The notes under the pieces are model-generated. The model had not been told where the DNA came from. It did not search any database and worked only from the letters and a program-made list of their open reading frames with translations. Below, one piece after another: positions 45,476 to 54,482 of a stretch of DNA of 64,000 nucleotides. Within the stretch, counting starts at the first letter, position 1, and each line of letters begins with the position of its first letter. Source of the DNA: Jeongeupia naejangsanensis (lineage in GTDB: Bacteria; Pseudomonadota; Gammaproteobacteria; Burkholderiales; Chitinibacteraceae); contig NZ_JAESND010000008.1 of assembly GCF_016865585.1 (NCBI RefSeq), forward strand, positions 62,001 through 126,000, in the 5' to 3' direction. A program made the position numbers and the translations under genes.

Positions 45476-46750
45476 ATGAATATTCTCGTCATCGGTAACG
45501 GCGGCCGCGAACATGCGCTGGCATGGAAAATCGCCCAGTCGCCGCGCGTCGGCAAGGTTTTCGTCGCGCCGGGCAACGCCGGTACCGCGCTCGAACCGAA
45601 CCTGACCAATGTGCCGATCACCGACATTCCGGTGCTGATCGAGTTCGCCAAGCGCGAGAACGTCGCGTTCACGCTGGTCGGGCCGGAAGCACCGCTGTCG
45701 AAGGGCATCGTCGATGCGTTCCGTGCCGAAGGGCTGAAGATCTTCGGGCCGACCAGGGCCGGCGCGCAGCTCGAATGGTCGAAGGATTTCGCCAAGGCCT
45801 TCATGAAGCGCCACGGCATTCCGACCGCCGACTACGAAACCTTCAGTGACGCCGCCAAGGCGCATGCCTACATCGATGCCAAAGGTGCGCCGATCGTCAT
45901 CAAGGCCGACGGCCTCGCTGCCGGCAAGGGTGTCGTCGTCGCGATGACGCTGGACGAAGCCCATGCGGCCATCGACATGATGCTCGAGGGCAACAAGTTC
46001 GGCGACGCCGGCGCCCGCGTCGTGATCGAGGAGTTCCTGACCGGCGAGGAAGCGAGCTTCATCGTCATGGTCGACGGCAAGAACGTGCTGGCGATGGCGA
46101 GCAGCCAGGACCACAAGCGCCTGCTGGACAACGACGAAGGCCCGAACACCGGCGGCATGGGCGCATACAGCCCGGCACCGGTGGTGACGCCGGAAATCCA
46201 TGCCAAGGCCATGCGCGAAGTGATCCTGCCGACCGTGGCCGGCATGGCCAAGGATGGCGTCGTCTACACCGGCTTCCTCTACGCCGGGCTGATGGTCGGC
46301 GAAGACGGCTCGGTCAAGGTCGTCGAGTTCAACTGCCGCTTCGGTGATCCGGAAACGCAGCCGATCATGCTGCGGCTGAAGAGCGATCTGGTGACGCTGG
46401 TCGAGCACGGCATCGAAGGCACGCTCGATCAGGTCGAGGCCGAGTGGGACCGTCGTGTGGCGCTGGGCGTAGTGATGGCCGCTGCCAACTATCCGGAAAC
46501 CCCGCGCGCCGGCGACGTGATCACCGGCTTGCCGGGTGAACTGGAAGACGGCCACGTCTTCCACGCCGGCACCAGGCTCGACGAGCAGGGCCGCCCGGTG
46601 ACCAGCGGTGGCCGCGTGCTGTGCGTGACGGCGTTCGGCGAAGGATTCAAGCAGGCGCAAAAGCGCGCCTACGAAATCCTCGACGGCGTGCATTTCGACG
46701 GCATGCAAGCCCGCCGCGATATCGGCTGGCGTGCAATTGCGCGCAAGTAA
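45476..46750 (+). CDS. purD: Phosphoribosylamine-glycine ligase
   Basis: This 424-aa ATP-grasp enzyme makes GAR, the second step of purine synthesis. MNILVIGNGGREHALAWK opens the protein; KADGLAAGKGVVVA, DHKRLLDNDEGPNTGGMGAYSP and VVEFNCRFGDPETQ are conserved ATP-grasp pieces. GGAG precedes the ATG. A strong terminator follows. Confidence 0.98.
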   Translation: MNILVIGNGGREHALAWKIAQSPRVGKVFVAPGNAGTALEPNLTNVPITDIPVLIEFAKRENVAFTLVGPEAPLSKGIVDAFRAEGLKIFGPTRAGAQLEWSKDFAKAFMKRHGIPTADYETFSDAAKAHAYIDAKGAPIVIKADGLAAGKGVVVAMTLDEAHAAIDMMLEGNKFGDAGARVVIEEFLTGEEASFIVMVDGKNVLAMASSQDHKRLLDNDEGPNTGGMGAYSPAPVVTPEIHAKAMREVILPTVAGMAKDGVVYTGFLYAGLMVGEDGSVKVVEFNCRFGDPETQPIMLRLKSDLVTLVEHGIEGTLDQVEAEWDRRVALGVVMAAANYPETPRAGDVITGLPGELEDGHVFHAGTRLDEQGRPVTSGGRVLCVTAFGEGFKQAQKRAYEILDGVHFDGMQARRDIGWRAIARK

Positions 46751-46766
46751 GCACATCGCCCGTTTC

Positions 46767-46791
46767 AAGGCCGCCTTTGGGCGGCCTTTTT
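46767..46791 (+). terminator. Intrinsic terminator after purD
   Basis: AAGGCCGCC (46767-46775), TTTG loop, GGCGGCCTT (46780-46788), T-run to 46791. Confidence 0.93.
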
Positions 46792-46849
46792 ATTGGCGAG
46801 TGCGTATGCTGAAGACATTGGTTCGGTGATGGGACCCGGGAGGCGTTTG

Positions 46850-48151
46850 ATGGTTTATCGTCGTGGCTTGCGGTGTGCGCTGCTTGTCCTGCTGATCGCG
46901 GCACTGAGTGCTTGCGGCTTTGCCCGGCGCCTGGCGCGGCTTGACGCGAACAGCAACGAGATCGCCCGCAACGGCGTGGTTGCAGGCACCGTCGCGCTGG
47001 GTGATCTGCCGCTGGACCACGTCGAGATCGTCCTGCTGCGCATCGATCCGGACGGTCTGCATCTCGTGGCGCAAAGCCATCTTGGCGAGGGCGGTTATTT
47101 CGTATTCATGGTGCCGCAGCAGGGGCGTTATCTGCTGGCGGCGTTTCACGACCGTGACGGCAATGGTCGGGCCGACGAGCTTGAAGCCGGTGCGATGACC
47201 GGCTTGCCTGCCGGGCTGGCGCTTGGCCCAGGCGTGGAGTCGGAGCAGCAGCGCATCGTGCTGAACGCAAAGATGGCGCCGCTGCCGGCGGATGTCCGCT
47301 CTGCGCTGCAGACGGGCAACATTCCGGCGGGGGTGCGCAAACTACAGGCCTTCGCCGGGCGCATCGCCTCGCTCGACGACGCGCGTTTCGGTCGTACTTT
47401 CGGTGCCAAAGGCCTGTGGGCGCCGCTCGATTTCGCATCCGAGATGGGGATCGGCGTGTATTTTCTGGCGCCGTATCGCAGCGACCGGATTCCGGTGCTC
47501 TTCGTCCACGGCATCGGCGGATACCCGCAGCAGTGGTCGCGGATGATCGCCAGCCTCGACGGCAACCGATTCCAGCCCTGGGTTTTCCAGTACCCGAGCG
47601 GCATGCGGCTGCGCCAGAGCGGCGACGCGCTGGCCGACCTCCTGCAGAACCTGCAGAAACAGTACGGTTTCAGCCGGATGATGATCGTGGCGCACAGCGT
47701 CGGCGGACTGGTGTCGCGGCAGGCCATCCTGCGCATGTCGAAGGCGGATCAGAATCAGCCCGTGACGCTGTTTGTCACGCTCTCGACGCCGTGGGGCGGC
47801 GATGCGCTGGCACAGCTCGGCGTCAGCCGCTCGCCGGTGACGATTCCGTCGTGGCAGGACGTCGCTGCCGACAGCGAATTCCTGCGCAACCTGCTCGACC
47901 AGCGGCTGCCCTCATCGCTGACGCATCAGCTGTTCTTCGGTTATCGCGGCAGCAACCTGCTGGTGCAGGGCAACAGTGACGGGACGATTGCGCTGTCGAG
48001 CCAGCTGGCGATGCCGGCTCAGCAGGAAGCCGCGCGGGTGCAGGGCTTCGATGAAACGCACGATTCGATCCTGACCAGCAAGGTCGTGATCGAGGCGGTC
48101 GACGCTGCGCTGGAGCAATCCTTCGTCACCCATCGCCTGGCGGGCCGCTAG
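46850..48151 (+). CDS. Lipoprotein alpha/beta hydrolase (lipase-like) with a calcium-loop motif
   Basis: This 433-aa protein has a lipoprotein signal with lipobox LSAC22. Residues about 40-145 form a beta-rich domain ending in DRDGNGRADE (101-110), a DxDxNGxxD loop typical of calcium binding. The hydrolase domain (about 200-430) has the oxyanion-side VLFVHGIGGYPQQW, nucleophile S283 in VAHSVGGL, and likely acid D377 (GNSDGTI) and His H404 (ETHDSI). Likely activity is on lipids or esters at the envelope; the substrate is unknown. The ATG at 46850 follows GGGAGG. It ends 7 nt from the converging deacetylase-like gene. Confidence 0.83.
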   Translation: MVYRRGLRCALLVLLIAALSACGFARRLARLDANSNEIARNGVVAGTVALGDLPLDHVEIVLLRIDPDGLHLVAQSHLGEGGYFVFMVPQQGRYLLAAFHDRDGNGRADELEAGAMTGLPAGLALGPGVESEQQRIVLNAKMAPLPADVRSALQTGNIPAGVRKLQAFAGRIASLDDARFGRTFGAKGLWAPLDFASEMGIGVYFLAPYRSDRIPVLFVHGIGGYPQQWSRMIASLDGNRFQPWVFQYPSGMRLRQSGDALADLLQNLQKQYGFSRMMIVAHSVGGLVSRQAILRMSKADQNQPVTLFVTLSTPWGGDALAQLGVSRSPVTIPSWQDVAADSEFLRNLLDQRLPSSLTHQLFFGYRGSNLLVQGNSDGTIALSSQLAMPAQQEAARVQGFDETHDSILTSKVVIEAVDAALEQSFVTHRLAGR

Positions 48152-48158
48152 GGCTGCG

Positions 48159-49019
48159 CTACTGGAACCAGGGCTTGGGCCACTTGGTCCGGGCGTAGCT
48201 GTCGCGTTCGCCGCGTACGCGCGCCGCGTGCTCGACCGCGTGGCCGTCGGTGTAGAACGGCGGGTCGGCGAGCGGCAAGCCGACGTTGGCGGCCTCCTCG
48301 ACGAGGATCTGCAGGTACTCGGTCATATGCGATGCGGTGTACGGATTGGTGTCGTGAAAACCGACCACGACCGGGATGACGCCATCGACTTCCGGCATCC
48401 GTCCTGCGGCGATGGCATCGCGCACGCGTTCGAGATCGGTGTTGATGTTGCTGCGCCTGCGCAGGCTGGCGTACCAGCCGTAGATCTTGCCGTCGAAAGC
48501 GCGGACGTCGGCCAGCAGCATCGCCATGCCGAGCGAGCGGTAGGCCGCCGTGGTGCGGTCGTCGAAGCGCCAGTCGGGCGGGCGGATCAGCGACGAGACT
48601 TCGCCGCACAACGCTTGCAAGTGCGCGCGACCAATCTGCAGCGACTGCACGAGTTCGTCGGTCGGCAGCGCGGTGTGCGGAATATGGCCCCTGGCGGTGC
48701 CGGCGTGAACGCCGACGCGATGACCGGCCCAGCATTCGGCCCGGATCAGCGCTTCGCCTTCGACGCTGCCGCCGTGGGATTCGTGTTCGGTCTGCACGAA
48801 GAAGATCGCCTTGGCGCCGGGGGTGACGGGATTGTCGGCCAGCTGGGCGAGGATGCGGGCAGTCGGTTGCGACGACCACAGGCTCGGGCCGTCGTCGAAG
48901 GTCAGCAGGAAGCGGATCGGCGCCGCACCTGCGAGCGGGACGAGCAGCAGCAGCACGACCCCCAGGGCAAGGCGTTGCAGCGCCGTGGTCGAAACGGTGG
49001 AGCGGAACATCGCGAACAC
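48159..49019 (-). CDS. Secreted CE4 polysaccharide deacetylase-like protein
   Basis: This 286-aa protein has a signal peptide (about 1-32, ending AGAA), the CE4 motif LTFDDGPS at 39-46, RPPDWRFDD as the arginine motif, and GFHDTN near the C-terminus. The usual metal motif H(S/T)xxH is not normal: the region reads GHRVGVHAGTARGH, with a longer gap between His. Activity is therefore uncertain. It follows the last polyene gene by 104 nt on the same strand, so it could be a late member of that operon or separate. The start is ambiguous between ATGs at 49019 and 49010; neither has a clear ribosome site. Confidence 0.8.
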   Translation of the reverse strand: MFAMFRSTVSTTALQRLALGVVLLLLVPLAGAAPIRFLLTFDDGPSLWSSQPTARILAQLADNPVTPGAKAIFFVQTEHESHGGSVEGEALIRAECWAGHRVGVHAGTARGHIPHTALPTDELVQSLQIGRAHLQALCGEVSSLIRPPDWRFDDRTTAAYRSLGMAMLLADVRAFDGKIYGWYASLRRRSNINTDLERVRDAIAAGRMPEVDGVIPVVVGFHDTNPYTASHMTEYLQILVEEAANVGLPLADPPFYTDGHAVEHAARVRGERDSYARTKWPKPWFQ

Positions 49020-49123
49020 GGGAAAGGAAAGTCGCGAGTATATCGACCCGACCGGCGCGGGGGCATGGCAATGGTCACGTTCCGCATCGCCAAGGCCGTT
49101 CGTCCGGACGGAGGCGGCCGGGC

Positions 49124-50368
49124 TTAGCGCGCTCGCTTGAAAATCAGCGATGTGTTGATGCCGCCGAAGGCGAAGTTGTTGCTCATCACATAATCGCAGT
49201 CCAGCTCGCGTCCGCCGGCCGTGATGTAATCCAGCGCCGCGCAGCGCGGGTCAATATCGCGCAGGTTGACCGTCGGCGCGAACCAGCCGTGGCGCATCAT
49301 TTCGATGCTCCACCACGCTTCCAGCGCCCCGCAGGCGCCGAGCGTGTGGCCGACATAGCTCTTCTGAGACGAGATCGGCATCCGTGCACCGAACACCGCG
49401 TGCGTTGCATGCGTTTCGGCGATATCGCCTTGCTCGGTGGCCGTACCGTGGCCGTTGACGTAGCCGATCGCCTCTGCCGGCAGGCGTGCGTCCTGAAGCG
49501 CCAGCTTCATCGCCTGGGCCATCGTCGCCGCCTGGGGCTGGGTCACGTGGGTGCCGTCGCAGTTGGTGCCGAAGCCGACCAGCTCGGCGCGGATCGTCGC
49601 CCCGCGCGCGATGGCGTGCTCGTATTCCTCGAGGATCAGCGTGCAGGCGCCTTCGCCGATCACGAGACCGTCGCGGCCGGCATCGTAGGGACGCGGCGTC
49701 AGCTGCGGCTCGTCGTTGCGCGTACTGGTGGCGAACAGCGTGTCGAACACTGCGGCCTCTGTCGCCGACAACTCCTCGGCGCCGCCGGCGATCATCACGT
49801 CGGCTGCGCCGTACTTGATCGCCTCGTAGGCGTAGCCGATGCCCTGGCTGCCCGACGTGCACGCGCTCGACGTGGTGATCACCCGGCCGGTCAGGCCGAA
49901 GAACACGGCGATGTTGACCGGTGTCGTGTGCGCCATCATCTTGATGTAGCTGTTGGCGTTGACGCCCTCGGTCGTCTTTTCGTAGATCATCCGGCCGAAG
50001 TCGCCGATCGCAGGCGGCGAGCCGGCCGACGAGCCGTACGACACGCCGACGCGGCCGCTGCCGAGCAGGGCGGTGTCGCCGAGCAGGCCGGCGTCGACGA
50101 GCGCCAGCTCGCTGGCACGGCAGGCCATCAGCGCGATCCGACCCATGCTGCGCGTGCGCTTGCGCGTGTACGTTTCGGACGGCAGCGCGAAGGCAGCAGC
50201 CGGCGCGCCGAGGCGGGTGTTGAGGCCGACGTACTCCTCCCATTCGGGCAGGTAGCGGATCGCGTTGCGTTCGCTGCGCAGCGCGGCGTCGATCGTCGGC
50301 CAGTCGCAGCCGAGCGGGCTGATGCCGGCCATGCCGGTGACGACGACGCGGCGGGTATTCGTGCTCAT
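49124..50368 (-). CDS. Beta-ketoacyl-ACP synthase (aryl polyene operon)
   Basis: This 414-aa FabF-type ketosynthase has a Cys-His-His triad: Cys in TTSSACTSGSQG, His in YVNGHGTATEQGD, and His in YVGHTLGACGALE. It should elongate the polyene chain on ACP. It is the last tightly linked gene of the APE-like operon and overlaps the ketoreductase by one base. The active-site Cys argues against a chain-length-factor role. Confidence 0.9.
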   Translation of the reverse strand: MSTNTRRVVVTGMAGISPLGCDWPTIDAALRSERNAIRYLPEWEEYVGLNTRLGAPAAAFALPSETYTRKRTRSMGRIALMACRASELALVDAGLLGDTALLGSGRVGVSYGSSAGSPPAIGDFGRMIYEKTTEGVNANSYIKMMAHTTPVNIAVFFGLTGRVITTSSACTSGSQGIGYAYEAIKYGAADVMIAGGAEELSATEAAVFDTLFATSTRNDEPQLTPRPYDAGRDGLVIGEGACTLILEEYEHAIARGATIRAELVGFGTNCDGTHVTQPQAATMAQAMKLALQDARLPAEAIGYVNGHGTATEQGDIAETHATHAVFGARMPISSQKSYVGHTLGACGALEAWWSIEMMRHGWFAPTVNLRDIDPRCAALDYITAGGRELDCDYVMSNNFAFGGINTSLIFKRAR

Positions 50369-51105
50369 CAGGCCAGACCTCCGTTGACCGAAATCACCTG
50401 CCGGGTGATGTAACCGGCATCGTTCGACAGCAGGAAGGCCACAGCCGCTGCAACTTCCTCGGGCTGCCCCATGCGCTGGGCCGGAATGGCCTTCAGCGCA
50501 TGTTCACGGACTTCGTCGCTGACCATCTCGGTATCGATCAGCCCCGGTGCCACGCAGTTGACGGTGATCCTGCGCTTGGCGAGTTCGACCGCCAGCGCCT
50601 TGGTCGCACCGATGATGCCGGCCTTCGCGGCGCTGTAGTTGACCTGGCCACGATTGCCGATCAGCCCGGAGACCGACGATAGCGTGACGATGCGGCCGGG
50701 CTTGCGCGTCTGCACCATCGGCATCACCAGCGGGTGCAGCACATTATAGAAACCGTCGAGATTGGTGTGGATCACGCCGTCCCATTCTTCGGCCGTCATG
50801 GCCGGAAACGCCGCGTCGGCGGCAATGCCGGCATTGCAGACGACCCCGTACGGCGCTCCGTGTTCGGCCAGATCGGCTTCAAGCGCCGCCCGTGCCGCAG
50901 CCCGGTCGGCGACGTCGAACTGGAGGACGCGGGTGCGGATGCCGAACTGCGTTGCGAGTTCGCCGGCCAGTGCATCGGCCTCGTCGCGGCGCGACCGGCA
51001 GTGCAGAATCAGGTCGTAGCCGTCGCGGCCGAGGCGGGTGGCGATGGCGCGGCCGATGCCGCGCGATGCGCCGGTGACCAGTACGGTTTGCGTGTGTGTA
51101 TTCAT
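50368..51105 (-). CDS. 3-oxoacyl-ACP reductase, FabG-like (aryl polyene operon)
   Basis: This 245-aa short-chain dehydrogenase has a cofactor motif TGASRGIGRAIA, an NAG motif VVCNAGIA, the catalytic Ser in TLSSVSG and YSAAK (Tyr/Lys), and the FabG-like ending VISVNGGLA. It reduces the 3-keto group during polyene elongation and corresponds by context to ApeQ of characterised APE systems. It has a 4-nt overlap with the dehydratase. Confidence 0.92.
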   Translation of the reverse strand: MNTHTQTVLVTGASRGIGRAIATRLGRDGYDLILHCRSRRDEADALAGELATQFGIRTRVLQFDVADRAAARAALEADLAEHGAPYGVVCNAGIAADAAFPAMTAEEWDGVIHTNLDGFYNVLHPLVMPMVQTRKPGRIVTLSSVSGLIGNRGQVNYSAAKAGIIGATKALAVELAKRRITVNCVAPGLIDTEMVSDEVREHALKAIPAQRMGQPEEVAAAVAFLLSNDAGYITRQVISVNGGLA

Positions 51106-51575
51106 GCCTGCTTCAGGTATTCGTCGAGATTGTCCGGCTGATAGGCCGAGATTTGCGCGCGGGCGACCGGTCCGCCGTCGATGTCGATGCGGCAGTCCAT
51201 TACCGCGACGCCGTTGTCGGCCTGGAATTCGCGCACTACCGTGACGGTCAGCGTCTGGCCGATGCGGAATGCCGGCTGGTCGCAGTCGTAGCGCCGGGTG
51301 CCGACCAGAAAGCCGACCTTGACCGCATCGCCGCGCGATCGTGCTTCGAAACCGGCCAGGGCGGCGATCGTCTGCGCCATGTATTCGACGCCGACCCAGC
51401 CGCCGACGGCCAGGCCGTCGCAGAACGGCGAATCGGCACGGATCGTCGTCACCGCGGTCAGTGTATTGGGTGCCGCTGAAACGACGCGATCGAGCAGCAC
51501 CATCCGGCCGGAGTGCGGCAGGTAGTCGGCGATCGGCAGGAATGGCGGCGAGGGTTGCGGGCAGGGCTGGTTCAT
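51102..51575 (-). CDS. 3-hydroxyacyl-ACP dehydratase-like hotdog protein (aryl polyene operon)
   Basis: This 157-aa protein opens with the ADYLPHSGRMVLLDRV form typical of the APE-type dehydratase (ApeP-like, FabZ-related) and has GWVGVEYMAQTIAALAG in the central helix. It dehydrates the beta-hydroxy intermediate to give conjugated double bonds. The ApeI-like half of the usual dehydratase pair appears fused to the ligase at 61106-62761. ATGA overlaps sit on both sides. Confidence 0.88.
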   Translation of the reverse strand: MNQPCPQPSPPFLPIADYLPHSGRMVLLDRVVSAAPNTLTAVTTIRADSPFCDGLAVGGWVGVEYMAQTIAALAGFEARSRGDAVKVGFLVGTRRYDCDQPAFRIGQTLTVTVVREFQADNGVAVMDCRIDIDGGPVARAQISAYQPDNLDEYLKQA

Positions 51576-52735
51576 GTCCGCTCCAGAATCAGGGCGATAT
51601 TGTTGCCGCCGAAGGCGAACGATGTCGACAGCACTGCGCGGGTATCGGCACGCTGCCCCGGCACGACCAGCGGCAGCATCGCGATCTCCGGATCGGCTTC
51701 GCCATCCCAGAGGTGCGGAGGCAAGCGGTGCGCCGGGTCGGTCAGCGTGATCCAGCACAGCGCGGCTTCGATTGCGCCGGCGGCGCCGAGCGTATGGCCG
51801 GTCAGCGGTTTGGTCGAGCTCGCCGGCACGCCGGGCAGGGCGGTGGCGACGGCAAGGCTCTCCATCGCGTCGTTCTGCCGCGTCGCGGTGCCGTGCAGGT
51901 TCACGTAGCCGATGTCGGCTGCGGTTTTGCCTGCGCGTTGCAGGGCGGCTTCGATCGCGCGTTGCGCGCCGCGCCCGGTGGGGTCCGGCGCAGATATGTG
52001 ATGACCGTCCGAGGTTTCACCCCAGCCGCTCAGCGCGACCGGCGACGGCGTGCGGCTCATCAGGAACAGCGCGGCGCCTTCGCCGATGTTGATGCCGTTG
52101 CGGTTGCGCGAGAACGGATTGCAGCGCGTGGCGCTGACCGATTCGAGCGCGGTGAAGCCGGCAACGGTGAAGGCGGCCAGTGTGTCGACGCCGCCGGCGA
52201 TCACCAGATCGGCGACGCCGGTTTCGATCAGCCGTGCGCCGGCGGACAGCGCCTTGGCGCTCGACGAGCAGGCGGTCGAGATGCTGTAGGCGGGGCCGGC
52301 AATGCCGAGTTCGGCCGCCAGCCACTGCGCCGGCGAACCGAGCTCCTGCTGGCCGTAGTGGTAGTCGTCGGGCAGGACGCCGCTTTGGCCGCGTTCGGCC
52401 ATGGCGACTTCGCCTTCGCAGATGCCCGACGTGCTGGTGCCGAGCACGATGGCGATCCGGACCGAGTCCAGCCCGGTGGCGAGTTGCCGGTACGCGGCGT
52501 CGATCTGCGCGAACGTGGCGGCGAGCAGCGCGTTGTTGCGCGAATGGTGTCGTGGCGGCACGGGATCGATCGACGGCAGGGCATCGGTCACCGTACCGAG
52601 CATCAGCGACCGGCCCGGGCTGTACTGCGCCGTTTCGACCATGCCGGGGCTGTCGCCGGCGAACAGGTGCTCGCGCACGGTGTCGATGCCGGCGCCAAGC
52701 GCACAGACGAGGCCGGGAGAATGCAGGTAGATCAT
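51572..52735 (-). CDS. Second beta-ketoacyl-ACP synthase (aryl polyene operon)
   Basis: This 387-aa ketosynthase has Cys in STACSSSAKAL, His in NLHGTATRQND and His in PLTGHTLGAAGAIE. It is shorter than FabF and diverged at the N-terminus (IYLHSPGLVCALG), like the ketosynthase that starts or partners the main elongation enzyme in APE clusters. Its triad is intact, so any true chain-length factor must lie beyond the right edge of the window. Confidence 0.9.
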   Translation of the reverse strand: MIYLHSPGLVCALGAGIDTVREHLFAGDSPGMVETAQYSPGRSLMLGTVTDALPSIDPVPPRHHSRNNALLAATFAQIDAAYRQLATGLDSVRIAIVLGTSTSGICEGEVAMAERGQSGVLPDDYHYGQQELGSPAQWLAAELGIAGPAYSISTACSSSAKALSAGARLIETGVADLVIAGGVDTLAAFTVAGFTALESVSATRCNPFSRNRNGINIGEGAALFLMSRTPSPVALSGWGETSDGHHISAPDPTGRGAQRAIEAALQRAGKTAADIGYVNLHGTATRQNDAMESLAVATALPGVPASSTKPLTGHTLGAAGAIEAALCWITLTDPAHRLPPHLWDGEADPEIAMLPLVVPGQRADTRAVLSTSFAFGGNNIALILERT

Positions 52736-53262
52736 GGCGCGGTATCGATGGTCAGTTGGTAATGCAGCGGCAGGTTTGTCAGTTGTGCCCGACCGGCGAG
52801 CCGGTCGTCATTGCTGTAATCGACGACGATGGCGTTTTGGCCGTCATGCGAGACGGTACGCTGGCGTCCGTTTTCGCTGGCTTGCCAGCCGGCCGGCAAC
52901 GCCGCCTGCAAGGCTGGCAGCGGCGCATGGACGATCAGGAAATCGTTGAGCATCCGTTCGGCCGGCAACGCCATCGGCACGTTTTCGACCGCCGTGACGG
53001 TACGGCCGTCGTAGTCTAGCGAAAACAGCCGGACGCCGAGACCGAGGCCGACGAGCGAAATCCGCTGCACGTCGATGCTGGCGACGACGTCGAGCGTGCG
53101 CGTTTCGCCGGGCCAGCGCATCGTCAGCCGCTGTTCGAGCACGTGCTCGCCGCCGAACGCCGCCGGCGGCAACTGCAGCAGCGACAGGCCGCCCGAAAGC
53201 AGCGTCGCACAGCCGGCGAGTGCCAGCACGGCTGCGGCAATGATCAGTCGAACAGGCTGCAT
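52732..53262 (-). CDS. DUF3261-type outer membrane lipoprotein (aryl polyene operon)
   Basis: This 176-aa lipoprotein has lipobox LAGC near residue 18 and a beta-rich mature part resembling DUF3261 proteins that recur in APE clusters. A role in carrying or anchoring the finished pigment lipid at the outer membrane is inferred from company only. The start at 53262 overlaps the upstream oxidoreductase by 19 nt; ATGA overlaps the following ketosynthase. Confidence 0.75.
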   Translation of the reverse strand: MQPVRLIIAAAVLALAGCATLLSGGLSLLQLPPAAFGGEHVLEQRLTMRWPGETRTLDVVASIDVQRISLVGLGLGVRLFSLDYDGRTVTAVENVPMALPAERMLNDFLIVHAPLPALQAALPAGWQASENGRQRTVSHDGQNAIVVDYSNDDRLAGRAQLTNLPLHYQLTIDTAP

Positions 53263-54482
53263 GCGGCTTCCAGCGACGACAGCCGGCGCTCCGGCTTGGC
53301 GACGTAGGGATTGGCTTCGTCCCAGGCGTAGCCGGCCAGGATCGACGAAATCATCGCCTCGATCTGCGGATTCTTGTCCTTGTGGAAAATGATCTTCTGG
53401 AAGCGCCCGTCGTACCACGCGGTGACGAAGGCGCGGAAAGTGTCGACGCCTTTCTTCAGCGGTTTTGCGTAATCGAGTTCCCAGTCCACCGTTTCACCGG
53501 CGGCTTCGCGCAGCAGCGCGGTGACGGCAAGGTCGGCCGATTTGACCGCGATGGTGACGCCGCTGGAGAACACCGGGTCGAGGAATTCGCCGGCATTGCC
53601 CAGCAGGGCGAAGCGGTTGCCGTGCAGCGATTTCACGTTGGCCGAGTAGCCGGTCAGCGTGCGCGCCGGGGTGTCCCAGCGCGCGTTCTGCAGCAGCGCG
53701 GCAAGGCCGGCGTCTTCGAACACGATGGCCTTCAGCCGCTCGGTATCTTCGCCCTGGTACTGCGCAAGGAAAGCCGGCTCGGCGACCACGCCGATCGAAC
53801 AGCGGCCGTTCGAGAACGGAATCAGCCAGTACCAGACGTCGTGATGCTCGGGGTGGACGGTGATCAGGATCTTGTTGCGGTCGAACGCCCCGGTCGGAAT
53901 GCCGTCTTCGATGTGGGTGAAGATCGCGCCGCGTACCGGAAAGTCGGACGGCGTTTCCAGATCGAGCAGGCGCGGCAGCGTGCGGCCGAAACCGCTGGCG
54001 TCGAGCAGGAAGTTCGCTTCGATCTCGTAGACGTGGTCATCGGCACCACGCACCGTCAGCACCGGCTTCGCACCGGTCACGTCGGCGGCCAGCACGCTGT
54101 GGCGGTAGCGGACGTCGGCGCCGGCTTTTTCGGCACCAGTGGCGAGCACGTGGTCGAAGTGTCCGCGCTGGACCTGGTAGGTGGTGCCCCAGCCCGGCGA
54201 GAATTTTTCGCGGAAGTCGAACGCGGTGCGCTCGTCGCCCTTGGCGAAGGCGGCGCCGTTCTTGTACTGGAAGCCGGCCTGGACCACGTCCTGCAGAAAA
54301 CCGGCCTTCTCGATGTAGGCCATCGACTGCGGCAGCAGGCTTTCGCCGATCGAGAAGCGCGGAAAGGCTTCGCGTTCGATGACGACGACGTCGCGTCCGG
54401 CCTTGCGCAGCAGGCCGGCGGCAACGCTGCCGGACGGGCCGGCGCCAATGATGACGATATCGGTGCTTTGACGAGTGCTCAT
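53244..54482 (-). CDS. Flavin-dependent halogenase-like oxidoreductase (aryl polyene operon)
   Basis: This 412-aa FAD protein has a dinucleotide motif IIGAGPSGSVAAGLLRKAG (12-30), EREAFPRFSIGESLLP (36-51) typical of flavin-dependent halogenases, WxWxIP present as W217-Y-W219-L-I-P222, and a C-terminal FAD segment LLGNAGEFLDPVFSSGV. WxWxIP is regarded as a halogenase hallmark, but related hydroxylases and reductases can be hard to separate. Xanthomonadins are brominated and flexirubins chlorinated, so a halogenation or ring-oxidation step on the aryl head is plausible. It has a 4-nt overlap with the MMPL exporter. Confidence 0.82.
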   Translation of the reverse strand: MSTRQSTDIVIIGAGPSGSVAAGLLRKAGRDVVVIEREAFPRFSIGESLLPQSMAYIEKAGFLQDVVQAGFQYKNGAAFAKGDERTAFDFREKFSPGWGTTYQVQRGHFDHVLATGAEKAGADVRYRHSVLAADVTGAKPVLTVRGADDHVYEIEANFLLDASGFGRTLPRLLDLETPSDFPVRGAIFTHIEDGIPTGAFDRNKILITVHPEHHDVWYWLIPFSNGRCSIGVVAEPAFLAQYQGEDTERLKAIVFEDAGLAALLQNARWDTPARTLTGYSANVKSLHGNRFALLGNAGEFLDPVFSSGVTIAVKSADLAVTALLREAAGETVDWELDYAKPLKKGVDTFRAFVTAWYDGRFQKIIFHKDKNPQIEAMISSILAGYAWDEANPYVAKPERRLSSLEAACSLFD

